64,000 nt of DNA from Mycoemilia scoparia (taxonomy: Eukaryota; Kickxellomycota; Kickxellomycetes; Kickxellales; Kickxellaceae), in NCBI GenBank assembly GCA_027575805.1, contig JANBPU010000041.1:40147-104146 (forward strand). Direction: 5' to 3'. Position numbers and translations under genes: made by a program. Positions 1-10,484 of the stretch are shown piece by piece. The notes beneath the pieces were generated by a model, which saw only the letters and a list, made by a program, of their open reading frames with translations, did not search any database and was not told the DNA's origin. The number at the start of each line of letters is the position of its first letter. The first letter of the stretch is position 1.

Positions 1-163
1 CAAATAACATTACTAAACCAATAAATTGAAATTGTAAAAAAAGATAAAAAACATTAAAATATTTTGGGTTGAAAAAAAAAAACAGATAAAGATGTTGTCC
101 CCCTCCACATGCCCACACACATACAAAACACCGTAACCCCGGCCACCGCCACCTTGATTGAAT
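1..163. other. window edge, non-coding
   Basis: AT-rich sequence with A-runs at positions 35-50 and 71-83. It lies downstream of the minus-strand F-box/LRR gene and probably holds its 3' UTR. No coding signal is seen. Confidence 0.5.
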
Positions 164-2209
164 TTACCATTTAAATTTTATATGAGGAAATTGCATCTCA
201 AGTTCAAAAAAGAAAATGGGTTTAGTCGGTAATACTTCGAAAATGGCCAAATTAGGAAACAATCGAATCAAATTCCTCAAATCCTCGGCCGCACATTCAA
301 CACTATCATCGTCAAGATTAAATTTCAATATTTGCAATTTCGGGAACCACAACCTCTGCTTATTTCTACTATCACCATCACCACTGCTGCTATTATTATT
401 ATTGTTGTTGTTGTCGTTATTGCTATTATTATTATCATCATCAACAACAACAATAGTAGTGTATGGCGAAGAGTTATTATCATTGGTATTAATATCTTGG
501 AATTTAGTTTGTAATGCCGACATTGGTGACTGTACTTGTTGTTGCTTTTGCTGTTGAGTAGGAGGTGGAGGAGATACTGCAATTCCACCAGCCAAGGACG
601 GATGATTCAAAGTTTCTATAGAATCAAAGGTTGTTAATCGAATACTTAATACTTCGAGTTGCTGGAACTGGCATAACGAATTAAACACTAAGGGCGTTAA
701 TCTTTTGGCCAATGATATTCGCAAGTGCGTTAGATTAGTGCAGGCAAACTTGAACGCATCAGAGGGTCCAAAATAAAGTGGATTGACAAAGGTGGTGTTT
801 ATAGTTGGTAATGGACTACTGATTACATCACCATCTGCAGTAGTGGAGTCAGCAGCAGCAGTAGAATCGTTTTTGGATTTAAAGAACAATTGATCCAAAG
901 GCAACGTAACATCGAAATCATACTTTTGTCCTAACCCCAGCACTTTCAGTCTAGACTGGTTTGTCAACAACATATGGAACGCGGCCACATTTTCATGAAA
1001 CTCCTGAGCACAGGTTGGTCGTAAATCGAGTTCCAAATGTTCAAGGTTCGGACAATGGTTGCACAGGGTTTTCGTTACCTGATGACTGAGAGTCACCTGG
1101 GTCATTTTTCTGAGCTTGGTCCACTGTCCACTAAATGGGAAACTAATAAATGGCAAGACCGAGCACCACCATCCCTGGACTTTATATTCAGACTCATCAA
1201 CCGGAGCATCGTGGATGAGCTCGGTTAGATTGGGAATCAGGGCGGTATTGATGGGCGGCATGGTTTCGATCAGCACATTGGGCTGAGATATGAGCAAGAA
1301 GTTTAGCGCAAATGTCGTCAGGCACGATGACGGGGTTGTGGGCTCGGCCACTTCGATGGTCGAGAAGTCGTCAATTATCAGGTGGTCGATTTCGAGATAT
1401 TCAAGTCTGGGTAGTACGGTCAATATAAAATAGAACGAAGGTACCCGTACTATGGTTTTTAGTGCCAAATGAACCAGATTGCTGGATAGTTGTTTAAATA
1501 TTCTACATAGCGGTATATGCTCATCCCAAATATCAACTAGCCCCAAAGGGCCGCTTCTTCCGCTACCCGTATTATCTTCCTCTTCATCATCCCCGACATC
1601 CCCCTCAATATTTTCTAAACCTTCTTCTTCGTAATAATATTCATCGCTAGGGTCATTAAATTCTGCAGTAGATAATATTGACAATTTACCAATGCTACTG
1701 TTATTATAGTTAATAAGACTTTCGACTTTTTCAAGTAAATGGTCGTCCGGATATATCTGCAGATGATAAAGCTGCCCAAAGTGCGTATTAAAGAGCCATG
1801 GATATGCCACGCAGTCGCTGTTGATTGTCAGTGTTCGCATATACTTGTAACCCTCATGAACAAAGTGGTAGTTTAAATCTGGTTCCTGTTCGTTAGTAAT
1901 AGCTGTATCAGCTGTCGCTGTTGCCGAAGTAGCTGTACCACCCGATAGTAGCAAAGAGTGTTGCTGTCGAAGAGTATAGTATATAGGATCATTCTCTTTA
2001 CACCATATCCCTTGTGGCGGCGGAGTATAGTTCTGCCATACAACCGAGTTCACACAAGCATCCCAATTAGGAGTAACAGCCTTTAGGGCACAAAGGGTTG
2101 GCCAGTCTTCTTGGTCTTTAATGTACTGGCAAATAAAGATTTGGAGGTTGAGGGAAAGGTCGCCTTTATACTCCTCTCCCCTTCTTCTCCTCCTCCTCCT
2201 CCTCTCCAT
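164..2209 (-). CDS. F-box/LRR-like protein, 681 aa
   Basis: Single-exon reading frame of 681 residues. Residues about 18-60 (LSLNLQIFICQYIKDQEDW, then a Leu/Val-Trp pattern ending VVWQNYTPPP) resemble a divergent F-box, which in this family recruits SCF ubiquitin ligase through Skp1. The rest shows irregular leucine-rich repeats: LEYLEIDHL, PNLEHLELDL, RLKVLGLG, NLTHLRISL, LEVLSIRL and PKLQILKFNL. Low-complexity insertions interrupt it: an acidic stretch near residues 195-215, and a D/N-rich run near 590-620 encoded by GTT/ATT repeats at about 380-450. The start ATG is followed by eight arginines, so the true start could be the next Met or lie in an unseen exon. F-box/LRR proteins are expanded in Mucoromycota (known of the family). 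The ubiquitin-ligase role is inference because the F-box is weak. Confidence 0.7.
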   Translation of the reverse strand: MERRRRRRRRGEEYKGDLSLNLQIFICQYIKDQEDWPTLCALKAVTPNWDACVNSVVWQNYTPPPQGIWCKENDPIYYTLRQQHSLLLSGGTATSATATADTAITNEQEPDLNYHFVHEGYKYMRTLTINSDCVAYPWLFNTHFGQLYHLQIYPDDHLLEKVESLINYNNSSIGKLSILSTAEFNDPSDEYYYEEEGLENIEGDVGDDEEEDNTGSGRSGPLGLVDIWDEHIPLCRIFKQLSSNLVHLALKTIVRVPSFYFILTVLPRLEYLEIDHLIIDDFSTIEVAEPTTPSSCLTTFALNFLLISQPNVLIETMPPINTALIPNLTELIHDAPVDESEYKVQGWWCSVLPFISFPFSGQWTKLRKMTQVTLSHQVTKTLCNHCPNLEHLELDLRPTCAQEFHENVAAFHMLLTNQSRLKVLGLGQKYDFDVTLPLDQLFFKSKNDSTAAADSTTADGDVISSPLPTINTTFVNPLYFGPSDAFKFACTNLTHLRISLAKRLTPLVFNSLCQFQQLEVLSIRLTTFDSIETLNHPSLAGGIAVSPPPPTQQQKQQQVQSPMSALQTKFQDINTNDNNSSPYTTIVVVDDDNNNSNNDNNNNNNNSSSGDGDSRNKQRLWFPKLQILKFNLDDDSVECAAEDLRNLIRLFPNLAIFEVLPTKPIFFFELEMQFPHIKFKW

Positions 2210-3674
2210 GCTATATTATGTAATCAGGAACTCGATATAAACGGCTTGGGTAAGCAAGCACAAGTCTGTGATAAAGACGGCGACGGCGACGGCGACAACG
2301 ATAGAACGAATGAGCACAAATAAGTATTCAGATATATTAGCGCCAACTACAACAACTGTCTTATCTTTTAAGCTTTAGAAGAAAGTAAATTAGCAAATAC
2401 AGAGAAGATAAATAGCCAATGGGTCGTGTACTGTGTTAATAATGAGTATAAAAGGCTTCCAAGGGTTGTTAAATCATAGATATAAAAGACTTTGCAAAAA
2501 TGATGATGTTGTTGCTGATGATGATGATGATAGCAGATGTTTTTCAAGTCGAGTTATGGCTTTAGGGCAGGACTGGTTTTATGTATGTTTGTATTTGCGT
2601 GTGGGCTTGTCCAAACAAGCTGTGGTGGCCATTGTCGTTGCAGTATTATTTCTTTCTTTTCCTCTGCGTCAGCCTGTCCAGCTGAGTGTGTGTGTGGGAC
2701 AACAGGTTTGAATGCAAAGTAACAATCAATTACAAAGCACAGCCACCACCACCAACACTCATTGGTTACACACACACAGAGCCATTTTACAGCACAACCA
2801 GGAAACCAAATCACCTGCTCGTTGTTGCCGCTTTTGCTTGTGTAATCAAAATGCACTAGTAAATGGTTTGTGTAATGAAAAATGCCCATGATGATTTAAT
2901 CCTATTTCCCAAGCCATCGCCCCCCAGCACAGCTAATTGTCCTTGGGCTTTATTATTCTAGGATTATTACCACCACCACCACCATAGATGGCTCTTGAGC
3001 TGATAATTATACGCTCAAATTTGACCTGGCCGAATAAAGCAATCCAAGCCTGTGCTTTGTAACCTGGCACACACACACACACACAATTTCTCCCACACAC
3101 CCATTTATACCTAATCGGGACTTTGGCCATTTTCTATTGACACAGCAGCCAAGACTTCTCCTCTTTCTCTTTTAAGGGCCTGAAGGCGTGTACACATATT
3201 CATGAGGTTCCTTATTCTGGTGTGGCTGAATTAGTCGTTTATGCCGCCAATCAATCAATTATTCTCAAACTCTGCGAATTTACTAAAAATATCCCTAGCA
3301 CCACTTCCATTTAAAATTGGCGCTGAGGTTATTAAACATTTCAAGACATTCCCAATTCTCTTTCTTCAAGAAAGAGAGAGAGAGAGGGCTGTGCAATCTT
3401 ATGCTGCCACCACAATCGCCACAGTGACAGCATCACCAACAATTTAACCAGTCTATTCATCATAAATGTCCGAAAAAAAAACCCCCCAAATTAAATCCAA
3501 TATACGTATCCAACTTTCTTCAATATATACACCGATTTTAACCAAATCTATGCACAAAATATTGACCTTTTCTTGCTTACAATTGCTGCTATTAATGCTC
3601 TTCGGAACAAAGCAGAGCAGAACGGAGCAGAACAGGATAGTTGAAAAGCATCAATTAATTCTACCACGTTTATC
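2210..3674. other. intergenic, microsatellite-rich
   Basis: Upstream region of the F-box-like gene. It contains a GCGACG-type repeat near 2278-2297, a GATGAT tract near 2515-2530, CA repeats near 2768-2780 and 3068-3085, a CCA tract near 2970-2985 and a GA tract at 3371-3387. Short open frames here are low complexity with no recognisable domain. No gene is called. Confidence 0.5.
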
Positions 3675-3776
3675 ATATGGGCAATAATTTTTGAAGGGTG
3701 AATTTTGGGGACCAATGATTATAGACACAATCACAGTTGATTATCAAACATTCACCCTTCAAAAATAACCACACAT
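3675..3776 (+). repeat. family B MITE-like element, copy 1
   Basis: The left end carries GGGCAATAATTTTTGAAGGG and the right end carries the inverted TTCACCCTTCAAAAATAA. The internal part matches other copies (accaatgattatag...caatcacag). It is shorter than typical copies, lacking the 'ccagttttactag' block. Confidence 0.8.
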
Positions 3777-5191
3777 AACCAAAAATCTATTCTACTATAA
3801 CAGACTCCATTATAAAGCAGTGAGATACAATACTGCATCTTGATGCACCATCTCTCTCTCTCTCTCGCTTGCAACGTTCTTTTTGTACAAAACTATAAAC
3901 CAAACAATCAGACAAGCATATCCGAATACTATCATTGTTTCCCAGCATCTACATAAACATAACCAAAGCAAAGCTGCTAATATCCGGTCTGATATAATCA
4001 TCATCATCATCATCATCGATAACAAAAAAACCTCAATTAAATTGTGTTAAAGAGAGAGAGAGAGGAGGGGTCCACTCGATCGCATCCAAAATTTATATTA
4101 TACAATAGACACACACACACACACACGCACAATAGGCAACATATTTTGCCTTTTATATAATATAATAAGCATTATTTAGGTAAAACAACCAGCTCATTCT
4201 GTGTTTATATGATACCATCGATCTTTCTCATATCCACCCTTTGTATATCTTTATGGTATAATATGGTGTGGCGATGACGGTGGCGGTGGCGGCTCAAAAA
4301 CAATATACATATACACTTACTACCCAGTTTATAGTCTATTTAACCTCATTTGTTTCAAATGATACAGTTGATTATGTTGGTATGTGCCCGAGTTCCTCAA
4401 GCCTCACACGTACACACAAACACTGTCAATATCTTACACTACCATGTGTTAATATTAGAATAAGAAAACAGATACTGCTTATAATATCATAATAGATAGA
4501 GATTTGATAATCGTTATCAAATACTTATTGTTGAAACATTGGAAGTTATAGTTCTTTGGTACCAACCGACCTTTTCTAGAATCTTTTTATAAAACCACAG
4601 TTGTTAGCATTGTTCAAAATCAATTCATCCATCCAAAATAACATCTTGCCAGTATAGTCTTTGCTTTGGTTAACCCAGAGAGAATTGGCACTAAATTATA
4701 ACAGGCTGTCAAGACTCCTTTTTGTTAAAGATCAATCAAAGCTGTTCTGCTATTGTTTTGGGTATATACTGCGATCCACATTAAATAAGCAATTCTGTGT
4801 GAATCTTGGAATTGCAAGTTGAAAGGCTTATATACGAACAAAATTCCCTTGAGATCAAATCTATGATAAACAGAAATAATGACTCCAAAGATTTTGATCC
4901 AATCATCGTCAGCCATTGCACAAACAACTCCTAGAAGACCCACCACCACCACCACCACCATTTTTGTCTAACACTTTGCGAATTCTGACATTTATTGTAC
5001 ATTTAAAATTTATTTTGAATAAATCTTGCTTCAAAATAAAACTTCATATTTTGTTGAATAAAATTGCCTGATGTTATATAAAAATCAATTCATCGTAATC
5101 CAGCATAGTTTAGACACATAAGTTGTAAAGATTCTTCCAAGCAGCATAATGAACTAAGCACAGGCTGTGATTTCTCATATGTGTATGTGTT
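3777..5191. other. intergenic, with a degenerate family A fragment
   Basis: No convincing gene. It holds CT and GA tracts (3850-3868, 4050-4066), a CA tract (4110-4126) and a CCA tract (4939-4962). Positions about 4850-4915 (gagatcaaatctatgataaa..., minus orientation) resemble the end of the family A repeat found elsewhere in the window. The part next to 5191 should contain the 3' UTR of the MBIP-like gene. Confidence 0.45.
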
Positions 5192-7368
5192 CTAATCTAT
5201 GTTAAGGTGATGATGGTCTGTATTGGTTCCTTCAGTATTGGTCTTATGCTTCTTTGGTTGGAACTGCGATGATGACGACGATGCTGCTGATGATGATGGT
5301 AGTGGTGGTATGGAAGTAGCCGTATTAGCACTACCTTGGCCATCAGCTGGCTGATGATGGGCGGCTTGAGAAGCAATTGCAAGCGACGGTGTCGTTGGTG
5401 GTGGCGAATTGGATGGTTGGATAGTTGATGTATTTCCTTCTTTCTTGAGATTTTGTTGCCTTTCCAGTTGGGCTAGGATAGATCGAGTTAGAGAAGACAT
5501 TGGTCCAGCTTTCCTTGGAATATATTTAGAGGGAGTAGATTGTTCTGATGATGATAATGATGGTGAAGACGCTGCATCTATTGGCATTGCTGCTGTTGTT
5601 CCTTGGAATGATAAATCTTTGGCATCGGGTTGTTTAGAGATTGCCTGGTTTGCTTCTTTCCATGTTCTCTTTCTTTCTAGCTGTTGTGATGACGGTGCAG
5701 TTGTTGCTGGAGCAGCTTCTGATATGATTTCTTTATTGGCTGTACCATGGTGATTCTGTGGAATACTCTTGACTACATCTCCATTATTATGTTTGGAATA
5801 TCTTATCAGCGGCCGTTGCATTGATTCCTAAGCAGCAATTATTATGAAAAAACGACATTAGTTGATATTAGATTTTATTGTTTGTGTTGTTGTTCTTATT
5901 ATAAACTTACTGAACGGCTAGGTTGGTTGAAATGCAAGAATGACCAAGTCGGAAAATCACGCTCAAGATTTATTAAAGTATCTTCCAGCACTTTTATCCG
6001 TTCTGGTAAAGTGAATGATGTGTTTGGAACTATTTATACATGAAATATGATAACAGCAAGAACATTAGAATAGTAGCTTCATTTAGTAACATTCATAGCC
6101 AGAAATTAGACTGTTGATACAATCATATGGAAATACATACCAAATATAACACCCAGATGCTCACTGATGTCTTCTATTCTTTCTAATAACCCTGCAGATC
6201 TAAGTGCACTAGAAGCTTTGTTTTCCGGCTTATCTTGTGATGATGCTGTTGGTTTGTTTGTGCTGATGTTTGTGGTATTCGATCTGTCCAAGATCATATA
6301 TGCTTGATCACCATGTCCTAATCTCATTTGTACATTTCTATCCAATTTATTTACATTAACACGAGCACAAGCACCTAATAGAATTATCCAAAGATCAATA
6401 TACAATAATATGCCTTTTTTAGCCGTTTTTTGTAAAATATGGTTATATCTTGATTCTTACCATCTGTCTCTGGATATGGCGATTCTAGAAACTCAATATT
6501 ATTACTTTCATTTATTATTTTGCGATTATGGTCAATGAATGTACCAATCTTTTGTTTCATCTATTATTATAGCGATGATGTGTTTAATTATCTCAATTCT
6601 CACTTTAGCTTTAATAGCACTTTTTATACATTAAAGATGGATAGTATAAAACTTATTAGGCAGAAAAAATAAATAGAATTAGAGCTATTACTTACCTGGT
6701 CAGTGTCGCTGTTGTCTTGTGCCATTTTTTGCTTCAGCTTCTCGACTTGTTTTTCAAAAACTGGTCATTATAAATAGGAGATAATGTCCACAGCTTTAGT
6801 TAAAAATACAATGTGTGAAAATAGCTTTTACCAACAAGTGCTCTACGTATGCATTTTGTAATTTATACCTTGTTCTACATCCATGTCCTTTGATTTATCT
6901 TTAGTCGTATCATCAGGTTTATTTGTATTTGTAACATTAGTGGTGGTAGTTTCTAGAGCATTTGGTTGTTTCAGGCTCTCTATCGATTTCTATTTGGATT
7001 TTTAAATATATATATATATATATGTAACTCACTACTTTGACCATTATTAATATATCAAATTCAATTTTACAAAACATCATATATACTCACATTTATATCT
7101 GATGAGAGTTTCTCTAATGACTTTACCAGAAGATCATGCTTATTTTTAGCCGGGAAAACAAGAAGCTCGACCTCAAGCATTTGAGTCACTTGACTAAGCT
7201 TAATCTATTAAATACCAATAATATTCCCAAAGTTTAAACAACATTTATTTTCATCATTGAACATCAATTATCCAAAGAATTTGTGCCAGTCTAGTTCCTT
7301 ACCGAGTTGAAAAAATTGACAAATGGTAGTGCCCACTGATTTTCATTCATATTATTTTGAGCCACTAC
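5192..7368 (-). CDS. MBIP: MBIP-like protein (MAP3K12-binding inhibitory protein homologue), multi-exon
   Basis: Homologue of MBIP, known in animals as a subunit of the ATAC histone acetyltransferase complex and an inhibitor of MAP3K12. I traced exons on the minus strand at 7303-7368, 7091-7204, 6869-6989, 6696-6760, 6461-6560, 6141-6374, 5911-6029 and 5192-5827. All junctions are GT-AG and phases agree. Three blocks match the family: a coiled-coil segment (KQVEKLKQKM) leading into KIGTFIDHNRK and the GACARVNVN motif; then LLERIEDISEHLG; then LPERIKVLEDTLINLERDFP with TW. The C-terminal 200 residues are Ser/Pro/Gln-rich, disordered and poorly conserved. The 5' end is uncertain. An ATG at 7350-7348 could start the protein, but an in-phase exon ending at 7468 (frame ...DEANGSWQ) may precede it. 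The gene is divergent from TIM21 with under about 320 bp between start codons. Confidence 0.8.
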
Positions 7369-7372
7369 CTAT

Positions 7373-7676
7373 GTATATATATCAAATTCTTTTCCTATTT
7401 GAACCTTATAAAGGTTTGATTGATCCTGTTTCTAAAACATTTATATTCTTGTAACAAAAATATTAACCTGCCATGAACCATTAGCCTCATCAGTATACCA
7501 TAATTATGGGTTAAATATAGATTTAATTTTTACCCACTCACATGATTATGATCAAAACCCATTATTATCCCAAAAAACTAATATCTATGCAAAAAGCCAA
7601 TCAAAAATTCAACCCATTTGGCCAAATTTAAATCTTGTTGTATAAAAACACTACTTACCCAGTTTAAAGTTTTAGG
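7373..7676. promoter_or_regulatory. shared divergent promoter region of MBIP-like gene and TIM21
   Basis: The two genes are transcribed away from each other from this interval, so it must hold both promoters. A possible additional MBIP exon ends at 7468. On the minus strand GTAAGT near 7656-7661 could be a donor of an untranslated MBIP leader exon overlapping the TIM21 start region. No TATA box is evident for either gene. Confidence 0.45.
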
Positions 7677-9322
7677 ATGATCCAAAAACTACGTCCGATC
7701 TATACAAACCGATCATCGTACGGATTAGTTATAAGGAGATGTAGATCAGTACTAATACCAGCTACCTATACAAACAATGGCAGAGCTATGCTATCGACCC
7801 GTAGTAACATTATGCCTGGCCAAATGACTTTATCCACTACCATAACTACTACTAAAATCTGTAATAACAGTGGCAGCTCTGTGCATCATAGACTAGTCAA
7901 AAACCCATTCTCAAATGGCTGTTGCTATAAATCACAGAAAAGAATGATGAGCAACAGCAGCAGCGGCGGCGGGTTTGGTCATCCAGAGAACAGTGGTAGG
8001 CACTCATTGCCTTATTACATTGACATCGATAATATTCATATACCCTGCTGCTATTTCATTTGTTTCTGACCATAATGTGATATTTATTATTTAGCTTGGG
8101 AGGCTATAAAGACCTCAGCAAACTTTGGGCTCGTTGCTGGTATACTGGGTGTATTTGGTAAGCTCCAAGCAAAACATTCAAATAAATCATCCTGTTTTCT
8201 ATCTGGTCAGAATTCTCAAGGTCTTGGGTAAAAGTGGGACCCTAAGAAGTGCAATCAAATGACTTGGGGCTGGACTAAAATCTGTGGACCCATTTCTGCT
8301 CATTTCGCGCTTGATCACTAATGAAATCTAACCATATGGCCAGAGTTCAAAAGGCTTTAGGCAAAATGGGTCCCCAGGAGTAGTTGCTTGTGAAATGGCT
8401 TCGAATTGGACAAAAATATGATGATGAGGGCCCATTTCTGCCCACCATAGAGATTCAATCCCAAGTGAAATATTACCATATGTGTATGTATTTATGACCG
8501 CCACAATTTCTATTATATTATGCATCTTGTTGTAGGATACCTTGGCTATTTACTCTACGACAACATGATTTCAGAACACGGTCCCACCAAAATTTACAAT
8601 GATTGTCTTGACCTTGTCAGGACCGATCCAAAGGTCAGCCACCAAGATCACACAATATATCTGAAACAAGAATCTAGAAAAAAAGAGCTACTAAACGACA
8701 TTATCTTGGTTTTAATGTATATACAATATAGATCACAGAGATATTTGGAAACAAAATAGTTGGTTTTGGCGAACCATCCCACAGTCAAAGACAAAGAAAC
8801 AGATCAATCGCGCAAGTACTACTAAATACCTTGCCTCATTATAATAACGCCTACCCATACACTACCCTCTAACCCCTTCTCTTTCCAACTTCTATCCATT
8901 ATAGCCACTCATTTTCTGTTGACAATGAGGGCAGGAACAAACTATTCTTGCGGTTCTACATAGAAGGTTCCAATCCCTCAAGATTAGGCGTTATCCAAAC
9001 AAGCCTCATCGAATCGCCAAACACGCAGCAATGGAACTACCAATATATCATTGTTGATGTATACGACCGCGAAGCTCTTGACAAGTCCGACAAATCCTCC
9101 TCTCTACGAATGAGACAGAGATTAGCCCGCCAAACCCCAGTCGATAGGATTGAGGTTTTGGTGACTATCGAATACAAGTCAGAGATTCAAAGGCAAAAAA
9201 GAGCCGAAAAACAGCGTGCTTATCAATCTCGGCCTAAACTGAAGACTGATGGGAGTTGGTTTGGTCTATTCAAAGCCGGTGGCCTAACAACAAAGTCTGC
9301 TAACAACGATAATGATGATTAG
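7677..9322 (+). CDS. TIM21: TIM21, mitochondrial presequence translocase subunit, five exons
   Basis: Tim21 is an inner-membrane subunit of the TIM23 translocase that contacts the TOM complex and couples import to respiratory complexes. Exons: 7677-7995, 8095-8157, 8536-8633, 8741-8811 and 8905-9322, giving 322 residues. The N-terminus is Arg/Ser/Thr-rich with no acidic residues early on, as expected for a mitochondrial presequence. A membrane segment (FGLVAGILGVFGYLGYLLY) spans the exon 2/3 junction and is followed by the family motif GPTKIYNDCLDLVRTDPK. Then come FGEPSHSQRQRNR, HSFSVDNEGRNK and FLRFYIEG, the conserved intermembrane-space domain. The last intron fits only with a GC-AG boundary (gcaagt at 8812). 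Intron 2 (378 nt) is unusually long because it holds two family A repeats. A disordered basic tail ends the protein. Confidence 0.9.
8203..8338 (+). repeat. family A dispersed element, in TIM21 intron 2, first copy
   Basis: Shares with other copies the sequence order: ggtcagaattc...tcttgggtaaaa...gtgggacc...gcaatcaaatg...ggactaaaatctg...acccatttctgc...gatcactaatgaaatct, ending ACCATATGG. It is directly followed by a second copy. Confidence 0.75.
8332..8485 (+). repeat. family A dispersed element, in TIM21 intron 2, second copy
   Basis: Runs from CCATATGGCCAGAGTTC through aggctttaggcaaaatgggt and gggcccatttctgcc to gtgaaatattACCATATGTG. It is arranged head to tail with the preceding copy, and the two share CCATATGG at the boundary. 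Confidence 0.8.
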
Positions 9323-10169
9323 CGTCAGCTACAATATTGACTGCGACAACTCTTCTTCCTCTCCCTCTTCTCCTCCGCCTCAAGAAACCAACAGGTAAAT
9401 CTTTGAACCCTGCAGAGCCACTCTCAGCACAAAGGACAATTTGTCGCACGACATCATCAACAACAACAACAACAACAACAACATAGGGGACAAAAGGATT
9501 TCCGAAGATCCATCCATATAGTCTTTGTTGTTTTACATACATCTTTAGTACAAAATTCAGCATGAATGTTTGCGTATGTCGTTCAAAAGAGCCATATTGG
9601 CATTGTTAGCGCCATGCTTCCCTTTCTTTCGTACAGACACACATGGCCATGTCAATTTATTCTGGAACAAAGTTACAACAAATAAATCTCATGGAAAACT
9701 AAAAATAGTAAACAATGCCTGTAACGATACATTTGCATAAATAGTAATAATTAATAAAGGGCCGATCCATACACATTAAATGTGACATAACTTTCCTTTC
9801 AGAAGCATAACTGTTGCTTATTCCCTTGCATGAGAAAGAAAGGAGGACAGAGAGAGAGACTTTTCACTACAAAAATTCCAACAAAAGAACAGTAAAAACC
9901 AATATAAATCTAGAATTTCTCACCTTTTCTCTTTCCCAGTCCATCAACATTATGATGATGATGTATCGCTAGGGCCACCATCATTTCATTTATCACTCAA
10001 GCCATTCTTTATAAAGAAGCCAACAACTTAAATAGCCCCATCCATCCTTGATATTCAAAGCAGCCATACATCCTCATCTTCTCTTTTCTTTATTTCCATT
10101 TATTAATTCCAGCTCATCTCTCTATCCTCCTGCTACCACTACCACTACCAGCCTCATCAAACAAACAGA
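9323..10169. other. intergenic between TIM21 and a secreted-protein gene
   Basis: Contains a CAA repeat (about 9459-9481) and a GA tract (9848-9860). A TATA-like element (tttataaagaagcc, about 10008-10021) sits roughly 150 bp before the next ATG, followed by a CT-rich leader. No coding sequence is recognised. Confidence 0.5.
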
Positions 10170-10484
10170 ATGAAATTCTCTCTCCTTTCAACATCTCTCA
10201 TCCTATCTACTTTTGCCGTTCTCTCAGCAACAGCCAAATGTACTTCTCCTCCAGGTAACAACGGCTACGCATGCCCCTTAGCTCCATCACTATCACCTTG
10301 CAACGACTGTCCAACCCCAGCATGTCCCCGCACATCCGGCGGCATAGACTATAATGATCGATGCAATCCTTGTGCTGGATGTAAATGTCCTACCGGCTAT
10401 ACTTGCAAGCTCAACCAGATTCAGTGCTTTGCACCTCCTTGCTATCCTTTGGCCGCTTGCAGACCCATCTACACACCCAAGTAA
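10170..10484 (+). CDS. small secreted cysteine-rich protein, 104 aa
   Basis: An N-terminal signal peptide is clear: MKFSLLSTSLILSTFAVLSA with cleavage likely after ...SATA. The mature part of about 82 residues has 13 cysteines, in a first loop (CTSPPGNNGYAC...CNDCPTPAC) and a second block (CNPCAGCKCPTGYTCKLNQ, then QCFAPPC). The C-x-C-P-x-G-Y-x-C and C-x-x-x-P-C spacing is of a type seen in many fungal extracellular Cys-rich proteins. I cannot assign a named family or function. The odd cysteine number leaves one unpaired or makes a dimer possible. The TATA-like element about 150 bp upstream and the pyrimidine-rich leader suggest strong transcription. AT-rich sequence follows the TAA. Confidence 0.8.
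   Translation: MKFSLLSTSLILSTFAVLSATAKCTSPPGNNGYACPLAPSLSPCNDCPTPACPRTSGGIDYNDRCNPCAGCKCPTGYTCKLNQIQCFAPPCYPLAACRPIYTPK

Noticed and set aside
216..557. Leu/Ser-run frame opposite the F-box/LRR gene
   Set aside because: It is the antisense reading of the Asn/Asp repeats in the minus-strand protein.
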